Shown here one piece after another: positions 1-9,800 of a DNA stretch of 64,000 nt; positions within the stretch are counted from its first letter, which is position 1, and the number at the start of each line of letters is the position of its first letter. Location: the NCBI GenBank assembly GCA_003116975.1, contig BGKB01000152.1, positions 1 through 64,000 on the forward strand. Direction: 5' to 3'. This DNA is from Aurantiochytrium sp. KH105 (lineage: Eukaryota > Sar > Bigyra > Thraustochytrida > Thraustochytriidae). A program made the translations under genes and the position numbers. The notes below the pieces were generated by a model. It did not search any database, was not told the origin of the DNA, and saw only the letters and a list, made by a program, of their open reading frames with translations.

Positions 1-40
1 TGGCTGCAAGTGGGTGTGCACAACTTCGGGACGCTTTTGG

Positions 41-84
<44 letters not shown>

Positions 85-90
85 ACAAAC
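41..90. repeat. (GCAA)n microsatellite
   Basis: About eleven uninterrupted GCAA units, decaying to ACAA units at the right end. It lies about 120 bases upstream of the channel gene, so it is probably in its promoter or 5' leader. Confidence 0.95.
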
Positions 91-208
91 CTCTTTTGCC
101 GCTCGCACGGTTGATTCTTCGAGTCAGTGTCCGTGAGCCGCGTGGAGAGGGGGGCGGGAGGGAGAGGGGGGTCGCGGGCAATCCATCGCTTGTCTGACTG
201 CAAGGAGA

Positions 209-1543
209 ATGGATGACGAGAAGAGGGCGCCGGGCAGGAGCCAGGTGACCGTGGCGATGGACGATGATGGAACGGTGCGTCGCATCTACAACCCATCGCA
301 AAAGTTCATCAAACTATGGGAGGACTGCGAGAACAAGGTCCACATCGATCTCGTCTACGTTCGCTACATTGCTGCCGTCGACACCGTGCAGCAGACATTC
401 GAAATTGCCATGGGCCTGGAAATGTCATGGCGCGCTTCGAGTGCTGATCTGAAGCGCTACGAGAAGAAACCTCTCGAGTACATTCCGGATTTCATCCCAA
501 ACTATGAGTTCCCGAACGCCAAGTCTGAAGACCGCGAAACTCGCGCCCACCAGGACGGATCCAGCTACAAGATTATTCAGGACGAGAATGACGGCGAATA
601 CTACAACTGCATGCGCCCACTTGTCTACCTCACTTGCATGGAGCGCTTCGAGCTCTGGAGCTTTCCCTTTGACGTGCAAGAGCTTACTGTGACGATGGAC
701 ACTCCGTTCTATGATATGTCGGTGAAGAAGACCATGTATGTTCCTCCGCGCGGAGCATTTCGGATCGACGAAGAAGCATCAAAGGAAGTCAAGGTCGTCC
801 AGGACGGCGAGCCGCTACCAGGCAAGCTGGTCATCCTCAACCGCGCCTTTAGTGCGATCCCCCAGTTTCGTGCGAGACGTGTGGTGATCGAGTTCGCAGC
901 TCGTTCCGACGAGGGCGAAGAGGACGATGATGACGCATACCAATACGGTCAGCTCGTGATTCGCTTTCAGCTGGAGCGCAGGTTCGAAGGATACCTTTGG
1001 CGCATTGCATTTCTGAGTATTCTTCTCGCGGTGACGGCGTTGACGTGCTTCACATTGGAGGTGGATCAGTTTGCCGAGAGACAGGCAATGCTGATGACGC
1101 TGATTCTCGCAAGCGTGGCGTTTCAGTATGTCGTGCAGGCCGAGCTTCCGGCGGTTCCTTACGTGGTGCTGCTGGAGAAGCTGACAATCGCGACCTTTGT
1201 CTCGAACATTCTTCTCTTGTGTTTGGTGAGTCTTGTAAGCTCCACGTTTCTTTCGTCGGATCTGGCTTGGCGCAAGAAGTGGGACAGTGTTCTTGGCGCG
1301 ACGTACATTACTTTACTGTTCAGCTTCGTGTTTGGTTTCCTTGCGTATGGTCTCTACCGTCGCCGAGTGGAGCTGGGCAAGCTTGAAATGGGCAGTCGTG
1401 GTCTTAGAGACCTCAACTATGTACAGAAGGAAGATTCGGCCATCTTTGTTCGCGGTACAGGTCTTCACGCGGAATCTCGCACACTCGACGTCAAAGGTCA
1501 GAACGGCTTTCTTAGCTTTGCTGGAAGCGACAAGGACGACTAG
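209..1543 (+). CDS. pentameric ligand-gated ion channel (Cys-loop superfamily) homologue
   Basis: A 444-residue protein with the channel-family layout. A beta-rich N-terminal half carries the hallmark FPFD motif at about residues 152-155 in the loop position. Four hydrophobic segments follow: M1 about 262-283, M2 about 293-311, M3 about 322-348 and M4 about 360-384, with a short M3-M4 loop. A Cys lies shortly before FPFD, but the second Cys of the canonical disulfide loop is absent, as in prokaryotic members. The expected role is an ion channel gated by a small ligand; ligand and ion selectivity cannot be read from sequence. The ATG at 209 follows a clean context, but the N-terminus is charged and lacks a signal peptide, which is odd for a receptor with an extracellular N-terminal domain. 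A missing upstream exon is possible. It lies 258 bases upstream of the methyltransferase, with a T/C-rich spacer. Confidence 0.8.
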   Translation: MDDEKRAPGRSQVTVAMDDDGTVRRIYNPSQKFIKLWEDCENKVHIDLVYVRYIAAVDTVQQTFEIAMGLEMSWRASSADLKRYEKKPLEYIPDFIPNYEFPNAKSEDRETRAHQDGSSYKIIQDENDGEYYNCMRPLVYLTCMERFELWSFPFDVQELTVTMDTPFYDMSVKKTMYVPPRGAFRIDEEASKEVKVVQDGEPLPGKLVILNRAFSAIPQFRARRVVIEFAARSDEGEEDDDDAYQYGQLVIRFQLERRFEGYLWRIAFLSILLAVTALTCFTLEVDQFAERQAMLMTLILASVAFQYVVQAELPAVPYVVLLEKLTIATFVSNILLLCLVSLVSSTFLSSDLAWRKKWDSVLGATYITLLFSFVFGFLAYGLYRRRVELGKLEMGSRGLRDLNYVQKEDSAIFVRGTGLHAESRTLDVKGQNGFLSFAGSDKDD

Positions 1544-1801
1544 AGAAAAGTACATACGTATGTTGCCTGACCATTATGAGGCCCTGACTCGAATCAACGT
1601 ACAGGCCTACGACTTTTTCTCTTCTCTTTCTTTTCTCTTTCTTTCCTCAACAAGATCGGAGAAGATTTTCTCTTTGCTTTTCATCGCCTCGCTTTTCATA
1701 ATGATTTTCTCGTTCTTGAGTTGTCTCGAGAGGTGATTCTTTTTCATTCAAATTCGCAACCTTTACGAAGGTGCAAGCCAAATAACTTCCTTCGAAGAAC
1801 C

Positions 1802-2752
1802 ATGCCACGCATTACTGTGCTCGATGGCGGCATGGGTCGCGAGCTACACGCGATGGGAGCGCCGGTTCGACAGCCAGAGTGGTCGGCGCTGCCGGTCATG
1901 GAGACGCCGGACCTCGTTCGGGAGGCGCATCTAAGATTTGCACACGCTGGGGCCGAGGTCTTGACCTCCAACGCGTACGCGGTGGTCCCCTTCCATATCG
2001 GCGCGGAGGTCTTCGACAAGCGTGGAAGCGAACTTGCGCGCAAGGCCGTACAGCTCGCCAAGGAAGCTGCGGAGAAGTTTTCAGCCAAAGCTCCTGGTCG
2101 ACCCAAGCCACGCGTTGCCGCGTCTATGCCGCCGCCACTGGGAAGCTACCATCTGGAATTCACCAAGAATGAGGCAGAAGCGCGGCAAATCTGGACCGTC
2201 CTGCTTCGCGCCCAGGCCGATTTGTGCGACCAGTTGGCGCTGGAGACCCTGTCTAGCATTGCAGAAACACGCGTGGGCCTTGAAATGTGTGCCAAAGAAG
2301 GAAAACCTGTGTGGGTCTCCTGCTCGCTTTGCCATGACGAGCCGGCGCGCCTGCGTTCGGGTGAAACTGTGGCTGATTGGGTCCGTGCTGTATATGCGTC
2401 AAATGAGGAGCATGGGCGTTGTGTGGAGGCCCTCCTCTTCAACTGCTCGCGACTAGAAATTATGGAGTCTGCGGTGCGCATTGCTGCTTCAACGCTTGCA
2501 GAACTCAACGCGACGGCTTCGACCCCGGCTACACTGCGCATTGGCGTGTATGCAAACGCATTTTGCGTGAATCAGATGCCAGAGGCCAACACGACCATTC
2601 TTGCAATGCGTGAGGAGATCACCCCTGAATTTTATGCAGAGTACGCCAAGCAATGGATCGCCGCGGGCGCTTCTATTGTTGGGGGCTGCTGCGGCATTGG
2701 GCCTGCTCATATTGCGCAGATCGCAAAGATTCGCGACGGACAAGAGCAATGA
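1802..2752 (+). CDS. homocysteine S-methyltransferase family protein
   Basis: A 316-residue protein beginning ITVLDGGMGREL, the typical start of the homocysteine/betaine-homocysteine methyltransferase fold. The three zinc ligands of the family are visible: Cys about 215 in the FNCS motif, and the adjacent Cys 296 and Cys 297 in GGCCGIGP near the C-terminus. Members transfer a methyl group from S-methylmethionine, SAM or betaine to homocysteine to make methionine; the donor here is unknown. The frame stays open upstream to 1721, but conserved sequence begins right at the ATG at 1802, so I chose that start. Length fits the approximately 300-330 aa single-domain family. Convergent with GALE. Confidence 0.88.
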   Translation: MPRITVLDGGMGRELHAMGAPVRQPEWSALPVMETPDLVREAHLRFAHAGAEVLTSNAYAVVPFHIGAEVFDKRGSELARKAVQLAKEAAEKFSAKAPGRPKPRVAASMPPPLGSYHLEFTKNEAEARQIWTVLLRAQADLCDQLALETLSSIAETRVGLEMCAKEGKPVWVSCSLCHDEPARLRSGETVADWVRAVYASNEEHGRCVEALLFNCSRLEIMESAVRIAASTLAELNATASTPATLRIGVYANAFCVNQMPEANTTILAMREEITPEFYAEYAKQWIAAGASIVGGCCGIGPAHIAQIAKIRDGQEQ

Positions 2753-3146
2753 AATCACCCACAAAAAGTAGGCTGCCCACGTCTTAATCTTGATGTTGCG
2801 CAATGAAATCATCTTGCAACGTGCGCGACGATCTACTTTTTAAGTTGGGCCTGCCGACTAGGTCCATGCATTGTCTGGGATGAAAACACCAAGCAATGGA
2901 TTGCCGCTGATACTTTCATTGTTAGCGGTTGCGGCGAAAAAGACAAAAGTAAAAGGAAGGGAAACATTTTTTTCGTATTTGATTTTGATTGCTTCAAAAA
3001 AAAGAAGAAGACATGTATGTTTCAACTTGTACATTGATGATATTACTAGCGATTTTGCAGGTCTGATCTGACGATGCGGCACATCTTTCTCCCCCGCTAG
3101 TGGGTAAAAAGAGCGATGGTGGCGCGCGGCCGGACGGCTGGCTCGT
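2753..3146. other. intergenic region with a duplicated gene tail
   Basis: Lies between the converging methyltransferase and GALE genes. The 12-base word GCAATGAAATCA at the methyltransferase stop (about 2747) recurs near 2800. AAAAAGTAG (about 2763) is matched by an inverted CTACTTTTT (about 2832). An A-rich tract is at 2935-3015. The decayed methyltransferase copy is listed separately. Confidence 0.6.
2885..2935 (+). pseudogene. relic of homocysteine methyltransferase C-terminus
   Basis: The bases from 2889 match the functional gene from 2646 at roughly three quarters of positions, beginning with an identical 13-base block. Read in frame, it gives TKQWIAADTFIVSGCG against AKQWIAAGASIVGGCC in the functional gene. 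The match stops after the zinc motif, one of the two adjacent Cys has been lost, and no start or upstream domain is present. I interpret it as the remnant of a partial tandem duplication. Confidence 0.65.
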
Positions 3147-4507
3147 CTACTTGTACAGCTCAAAGACCACGCACTTGCGAGGCTCCGGGCCCGTGTCCTC
3201 CGCGCCCTCGGGACGGAATCCGTTCGGGTTTTGGCTCTGCCAACGCCACGAGTCGGCAACGGCCTCTTCAATGCCAAGCTTGGCCTCCCAGCCAAGCTCC
3301 TTGCGGGCCTTGGAGGGATCACCGTAGCAGGTGCCAATATCTCCGGCACGGCGCGGGGCAATCCTGTAGGGGACCTCGTGGCCGCAAGCCTTTTCCATGT
3401 GCTTGACCATTTCGAGCACCGAGGTGCCATTGCCGGTGCCGAGGTTGTAGGCCTGTGCGCCCATGCCACTGTCCTTGAGGACCTTTTCGATGGCGGCCAC
3501 GTGGCCCTTGGCAAGATCCACGACATGGATGTAGTCGCGAACACCAGTGCCGTCTGGGGTGTCCCAGTCATTACCAAAGACGCTGAGCTCCTTGAGCTTG
3601 CCAACAGCCACCTGCGAGATATACGGCAGCAAGTTGTTGGGGATGCCCTTGGGGTCCTCACCGATGAGTCCGCTCGGGTGCGCGCCGACCGGGTTGAAGT
3701 AACGAAGGAGAGCAACACTCCACTTTTCCTGTTTTGCCACAACGATTCAATTCAATCAGGCAAAAGAGTTGAATTGGATTTCGCGCGATTTATGTGTTTG
3801 ATTTTTCGTTCGTCGGCCGCATGGGGGCAAAACACAATTCGATCAAGGTGGAAACAACTAAAATGTCAGACTGGCAACGACCCATCCATATCCTGAGACC
3901 ATGAATGAGAGAAAAAACTTACGGGGCTGCTCACGTCGACGTCGCGGAAAATCTCTTCGATGAAGAGTTTGGTCTTGCCATAGGGATTCGTGGAACGCAG
4001 GGGATGTGTCTCCGGGATGGGGTTCTCCTCCGGGTCACCGTAGACAGTTGCGCTGCTCGAGAAGGCGACCGCGTGGCAGTCGTGCTTGTCAAGCAGGTGA
4101 ATCAGGTTGATGGTGCTGTTGAGGTTGTTGGCGTGGTACATGAGCGGGAGCTTGACGCTCTCGCCCACAGCCTTGAGGCCGGCAAAGTGGATGCATGCGT
4201 GGAAGGGCGCGAATTCGTCAAAGATTTTCTCGGCCGCCCTGAGGTCCACCAAGTCGCACTCGGCGACGAGAATGTCCTCCTCGTCGCACCCGGTGATCTT
4301 GCGGACACGCTCAAGGGACTCAATGTTGGAGTTGTCAAAGTTGTCCACCACGACCACACGGAAGCCGGCCTCCAGGAGCTCGATGACGGTGTGCGAGCCG
4401 ATGTAGCCCGCGCCACCGGTGACAAGGACGCACTCCTTGGGCGAAGCGCGCGCCTTTTCGATCATCTCCGCGCTGCTGCTCAGCACGCTCGCGGCATTGT
4501 TGCCCAT
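3147..4507 (-). CDS. GALE: UDP-glucose 4-epimerase
   Basis: Two exons, 4507-3923 and 3728-3147, give 388 residues. The extended short-chain dehydrogenase fold is clear: NAD-binding TGGAGYIGS at residues 30-38, then the catalytic Ser cluster at 150-152 (SSSATVYG) and the Tyr176-xxx-Lys180 pair (YGKTK). The second exon has [14 protein letters not shown] and the [12 protein letters not shown] signature. The enzyme interconverts UDP-glucose and UDP-galactose in the Leloir pathway and supplies galactose for glycans. The frame is open upstream to 5044, but that stretch is low-complexity Arg/Gly/Ala sequence; family similarity begins soon after the ATG at 4507. About 40 residues longer than typical GALE, mostly a 25-residue N-terminal extension. 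Confidence 0.95.
3729..3922 (-). other. GALE spliceosomal intron (194 bp)
   Basis: On the minus strand the exon ends in CCC directly before a canonical GTAAGT donor at 3922. The next exon begins with GAA at 3728 after an ACAG acceptor. Both boundaries are phase 0 and restore an uninterrupted epimerase (DVSSP joined to [11 protein letters not shown]). It is the only intron I can support strongly in the window. Confidence 0.9.
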
Positions 4508-5655
4508 TTTGCTGTTGCTGCTGCCTCCGCTCGTCTGCGCTGCGGACCGTCGTTTCCACCTCCTCGTCAGCGAGTCTTGCACCCAGCCCGGCATTCTCCT
4601 CTCCTCCGTCTGCTCCGCCTCGCCTCGCCTCGCCTGTGCTCGTGCTCGCGCTCGCGCTCGCTCCGCAACGGGGTCTGCCTGCCTCTGTTGGCGTCCCCCA
4701 TCAGTCTGATCTCCTGGGCCATGCCCATTCCCGATCACGGCGCGCGGCCAGCCAGTCACGCGGCGGCGCCCGGCGCTCCTCCCTCTCTGCGCGCCCGCAC
4801 GCGCCTCTGCGCCTGCGGAGTCCAGCCGCGTCCATTTTGGCGGCGCCGCGAACCTACCTGGCGCGTCGAGCTTCTCGCCCTGCTTTCTCCCCTCGATTCC
4901 GTTTTGCCAGCTCAGCCGGCTCCGCCCAGCCTCTTTCCTTTCGCCTTTCTTTCCCTGTTTCTCCCCGCCTTTCCCCACTTGCACGCCTCGGCTGCAAGTC
5001 GACGCTGCCTCGGCGTACACTGTGGATTTAATTAACCTGCGCAACCCTTTTCTTTCCGCGGCCGCCGCGTCTCTTCTGCTGGGGCGCTCTCTCGGATGCG
5101 CGCGGCGACAAGGCCCCGAGAGAACCGCGACGCCGGCCCGACGCGGCCCGGCGCGAGGCGGGCGAGGCGGGCGAGGCGCGGGGGCGGGCGCGGCGGGCGC
5201 GGGCGCGGGCGCGAGGGAGGAGGGAGCCGGGCGCGCGCGCGCGTGCCTGGGAGACCGGGGGCGTCGATGGGCGCGGGTCGGCGACGCACAAAGTGTCGGG
5301 GCGCCGCGCGCCGCCGCGGCTACGAGTGCCTAGCGCCGCGCATGTAGACTCGTAGCACGCGCCGCGGCGGCCGCCGTCGAGCTGGTGTGGTGGGCCTGGT
5401 ACAAGGCGACCACCGCGTGGAAGATGCAGAGACGGCGGCCGCTATCGGCGGCGGCTTCTTGCTTGCACTCTTGCACTCTTGCTGTCGCCGGCATGCCTTG
5501 CGAGGCTTCTTCTTTTCTGGGGAGGACGACGACGACGCGCCCAGCCCAGCCCAGCCCAGCCCAGCCCGAGAAGATCCGGCTCTGCGGCCACGGGGCGTCT
5601 CTCTCGCGAAGTCTTGGCGCCACTGCACGTAGGGGCGAACGAACGGTCGCAGGAT
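4508..5655. other. GC-rich divergent intergenic region
   Basis: Shared upstream region of GALE (-) and the F-box/ankyrin-like gene (+). It contains CTCGC repeats near 4617-4665, a very GC-rich GGGCGAGGC-type tract at about 5150-5220 and five copies of CCCAG at 5540-5567. ORFs in every frame here are low-complexity and unsupported. No RNA gene was seen. Confidence 0.6.
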
Positions 5656-6627
5656 ATGATGCGACGAGGAGCAAGCAAGTCTGAAAGGCAAGGAAGGCCA
5701 AGCGCAACGTGCAGGATGCTGGAGGCGCCCGTGGTGGTGCGGCGCGTGCTGGAGGCCCTCGACGTGCGCAGCGCCGGGCGCCTTGCGACCTGCAGCGCCG
5801 GCCTCCGTGCTCTCGTGGACGCCGACGATGCGTTCTGGGACGCCGAAAAAGCGCGCCTGGATACCACGACCCAGCCGGCGCGCAAGAGAAAACGATGCGC
5901 GACGGCACAGCCCCGGGACGTCCCTGCGCGGCAATCGGCGCGCCTGCGTGTCTGCGCCAAGGAGTCCTGCCGCCGCGCATTCGTGTTGCGTTCCGCAAGG
6001 ACAGAGATCTTTCTGCTCAGACTGCAGAAACTTGCTGCAGGCGGACACCTTTCAGTGACAAGCTTTCGCGCGCTCGTCGCCAGCCTCGAGCCGCTCCTCT
6101 TGCGCAAGTTCTTCCCCGTCCTGCAATCATCAGCCCTCATTGAGATCGTCAAGGCTCGTGGCGCAAGCCAGGCCAAGATCAATGCGGTTCTTCGCTTCCT
6201 CTTGAACGCACATGCAAACGATGCCGGCGAATCTGGAACCAACAGTAAAAGCGCTTCTTCGAGCAGTACAGAAGAGGGCAGGCGAAAACGCAAGCTCCTA
6301 CATCATGGCTCACACCCATTTCCTGTTGATGCCGCCGGCGACGATGGCATGACTGCGCTATGCATTGCCTGCGCGCGTGGACTTTACACTGTTGCGTCCA
6401 CCCTGCTCGCAGCCGGGGCCTCACCTTCCGCCTTGGGCTCGGGCTGTTTCGAGTCTCCCTCGCGAACACGCATCAAGGGAAGCTTCACTCCGCTTGGCTG
6501 GGCGCAACACATGATTGCGGCCATTAGCAAGCTCGCAGACCAATCGGGCCAGGACCAACACGCCGAACTGTTGCGCAACTTGCGTCGATGCGAGACGCTT
6601 ATGAAACGAAACGATGTCCACAGCTGA
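5656..6627 (+). CDS. F-box-like and ankyrin-repeat-like protein
   Basis: A 323-residue protein. About residues 21-65 look like a degenerate F-box: a VVRRVLEALDV start, then LATCS and a LRALVDADDAFW segment resembling the conserved Trp region. The C-terminal third has ankyrin-like units (DGMTALCIACARGLYTVASTLLAAGAS, described here as segments DGMTALCIA and TLLAAGAS, then FTPLGWA). The middle is basic and Ser-rich. By analogy it would be a substrate adaptor of an SCF ubiquitin ligase, with ankyrin repeats binding the target; this is inference. The in-frame stretch from 5479 starts at TTG, so I use the ATG at 5656; an ATG at 5716 is an alternative. Convergent with TPP2. Confidence 0.5.
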   Translation: MMRRGASKSERQGRPSATCRMLEAPVVVRRVLEALDVRSAGRLATCSAGLRALVDADDAFWDAEKARLDTTTQPARKRKRCATAQPRDVPARQSARLRVCAKESCRRAFVLRSARTEIFLLRLQKLAAGGHLSVTSFRALVASLEPLLLRKFFPVLQSSALIEIVKARGASQAKINAVLRFLLNAHANDAGESGTNSKSASSSSTEEGRRKRKLLHHGSHPFPVDAAGDDGMTALCIACARGLYTVASTLLAAGASPSALGSGCFESPSRTRIKGSFTPLGWAQHMIAAISKLADQSGQDQHAELLRNLRRCETLMKRNDVHS

Positions 6628-6897
6628 GCTGAGCTAGTGAGCACAGCGATCGACAACCGTTCTTTGTTTATACGTGTAGCTATCATGATTTCTTCACTCA
6701 AGTTTCAAGATTCGTTCCAGAACCAGAAGAGCGAAAGATAAATTGCAAGAACCCCTTCTCCAACTGGAATGTCAACCGTCTGTGTTTGTAATACCAACTG
6801 ATCCCGAAAAGTCAGTCATTGAGGCGGTTGAAGTCCTCGCTCTAGATATAAAGTCGTCTTCTATTTTTATTCTCGATTTTGAGGTTCTTAAAACTCT

Positions 6898-9800
6898 TTA
6901 GAACGGCGGATATGCCGGTGGAAATTTGTGCAGCGTCGTCACGGCCTGCTCCTTGGCCAGATGAGGCCAGCCGAGCTCTTTCAAAAGCTCGAGCTTTGTC
7001 TTCTCCAGCTCCTTGACGCTTAGAGGAAGAGGCAGACTGTCGAGAGCCGCACCAGGCTCCGCAAGCTTCTTTTCGAGCACCTGAAGGGCCAGGCCCGGGC
7101 GCCCATTCGCGCGGAATCGATTCATGCGCAGCTGCTGCAGTCCAAGATCCTTGGTCTCAGCGACGCGCGTCAAAACTTCCTGAAGTTCTTCGATTCCCTC
7201 AAAGTTCGCCGCGTACGTTTTGAGCACAAGCGCCTCCACGAGAATACTGCGTCGATCTTGTACCTTTTTGTTGGCTTCCTTTTGCTTTTCTGTCTGACCG
7301 ACATCGTCGAGATCGCCAGCCGCGCGGAACTTTGGCAGAGCAGCAAGCAAGCTTTCCGTATCAACAAGGGCAATGACGCGATCGCAGGCCTCGGTGACCT
7401 CCTGACGCCCTGAAGAGTCGCCATCTGCGGCGTCGTTCTGCAACAGCAGTTTCTTATGCTTCGCGACCGCACGGAGCATCTCGTTCTTGGCAATTTGCAG
7501 CTCGAGCGCGGCAAGCTCTGCGCTATCGGCTGGGTCCGCACCGTACTTTTCCTTGGCCAGCTTCAGAACTTCGTGCGCCTCCTTGACAATCTCAGCAAAG
7601 AGGCCATCCATTGCCTTTGCGGGTTTCTTCCGCAATTCATCAAGCGACTTGACGCGAGTCTTGAGGATGGGCAAAAGTGCGTGCGCAAAGAATGCGCGCT
7701 TTACAGCAGCCTCCGATTCTCCTTCGTCCTCATCTTCATCCTCCTCCCCCCGAGCTTCTTCCTCGCCCTTGCTGTCGGCGGCGGTTTCCTGGGCTGCACC
7801 GTTCTCGTCTTCGTCATCATCGCCCCCACTGCTGCTGGTCGAGGTCGCATTGTCCAGAGGCTCGTCAGTGCTTTCGTTGTCGTCATCATCAGCAAGACCC
7901 GGACCATCTGGGCCGCTCCCAGGCGCAGCGATGACCGCAACTTCGACGGGAAATCCGTCGGGATGCCGATCGGTTCCGATGATGGCTGTATTGCGGCCGT
8001 TGCGACGACCATATGTCACCAGACCCGTCAAAACGTCACCAGGCGCCACGCCCTTGGGAAGGCTCTTCGCCATGTCTTTGTAAAGAGGGAGAGCAAAGAA
8101 GACGGCGCACCTCTCGCCCTGAGAGAGTACCTGCGGGGAGAATGTCTGCGTGCCTGTGGTCGCCCCAGCGCGGGTCTTGTATGTACCGAGACTAATGTCA
8201 CTGCTCAGTTGGCGCTCGATGACGAGTGGCATCTCGCGAAGACGCTCCAGGAGAGACACTTTTTCGTGACGCACCAGAATTCGTGCCGTCACGCTGCCCT
8301 TGGGTACCTCAACCGCCTTTGGCCACGCGTCCTGATAGTTGAGGAGACGCTTGTTCGCGTCAAAAAGCATGCACATTTGAGAATCATAAGGTGATTCGTA
8401 CAGCAGCTGGTCCAGCTGAGGGGCACGCACAGTGAGTTTGCCCTTTTCAGCCTGCTTAAAGGTGTACTCGAGCATGAGCCCATAGCTGGGCCTCGTTGGA
8501 TTCGCGAGAAGGTTATCGCGAGGGCCAGCCGGCATGAGCTCGAGCTTGGTGCGCGCCGTCACGGGACGTACGGCATGGCTCCATGACTTGAGCTTTGCCG
8601 ACGGGCTCACGCGCACACTACCGAGCTCAGCCCGAACGTCGACACGCGCCACGCCGGCAGATTGGGCGCCAATCGACAACTTGCTTGGCATAGGCGTCAC
8701 TCCTGCGAAGCGAACTTCGATGTCGATCGGCCCGCTGCCCAGGCTACTCCAGTATTGGGCCACGCAGATCTCGACCGTTCCGCCACCCTGCACAGCCATG
8801 GCACGAGAACCAGCCGCTGTCGCCTCCTGTCGCAGCGCAATGGCCGTCGACAGCTCGTCATCGCGATAATTGCCTTGTTGGCGCATTTGGAGGCAATGCA
8901 CGTAAAAGGTTCGCGACGCGCCCTCTGTAACCGAGCTGGGCTCTCCGGGCGATGGTCGCAAAGAAATGTCCATCCAGGATGCGCCCTCTGGCACAGCCAC
9001 AAAGTGACGCACAATGTCTCCCGGGCCAAAGGCGACCTTGGAGTAACGCTTGACCGGCTCAAACCGCATGCGCGCTACAGAGACAGCAGGCGCAACGGGT
9101 CCGTTGCCTGGTGCGAGAGCGCAGGCCTCGGGCCGAATCACGGTCACCGGAACAGAAAAGACGGGGAGATCCCCGCGTGCCGGGTCAAAGGCCTGAACCT
9201 GCGCAAAGTGCACCTGATTGCGGCCATCCGACGAATCGGGCAAGGCAGGCGCGTCGACCGAAACCTTGACCGACACCGTGCCTGCGTTGAGCATAACAAA
9301 CGGTGTCGCTTGAACCCAAGGCTCAGTGCAGCGAATGTGCAAGCGAGCTTCAAGCTTGTTACGATCCTTTTGCTCGTGCATGATCAGCGACTCGAGATGT
9401 GCGCGACGCTGCGGCGTCATGTCCGCCTCTGGTCTCGGAGCATCTTCCGAAACTTCCGTGGGAAAGACGGGATCGGCGTAGACGACAAAGTCTCGTTTCT
9501 CTTGAGATTCCCAGGGTTCACGCAGGTAAATGCCGGTGGCCAAGCCTGCGTTCGTTCGTGCCTCGTTACCCGCAACGCGAATGCGGTATGGCGTCTCAAA
9601 GTGAATTCCTCCCGAACCCGTTCGCAGCAACTCAAAGGTCTTGGCGACCTGAATGAGTCCACTGCCCTGAGCGTGCGTCTCGGTGCCGGGCACAGGCACT
9701 GCGGTAGCCTCGAGGGCCCGTTTCACCATGCACGGCGCGTACTTTACGCCAAGCGCACGAAGTCCAGAAACGACGAGCGCGATGCCGCCGGCGGCGTTTG

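Noticed and set aside
3905..5035. Plus-strand ORF of 376 codons antisense to GALE
   Set aside because: Mirror of the real GALE exon on the other strand, with biased composition downstream and no recognisable domain.
4508..5044. N-terminal extension of GALE
   Set aside because: In frame but low-complexity and Arg-rich; epimerase similarity begins soon after the ATG at 4507.
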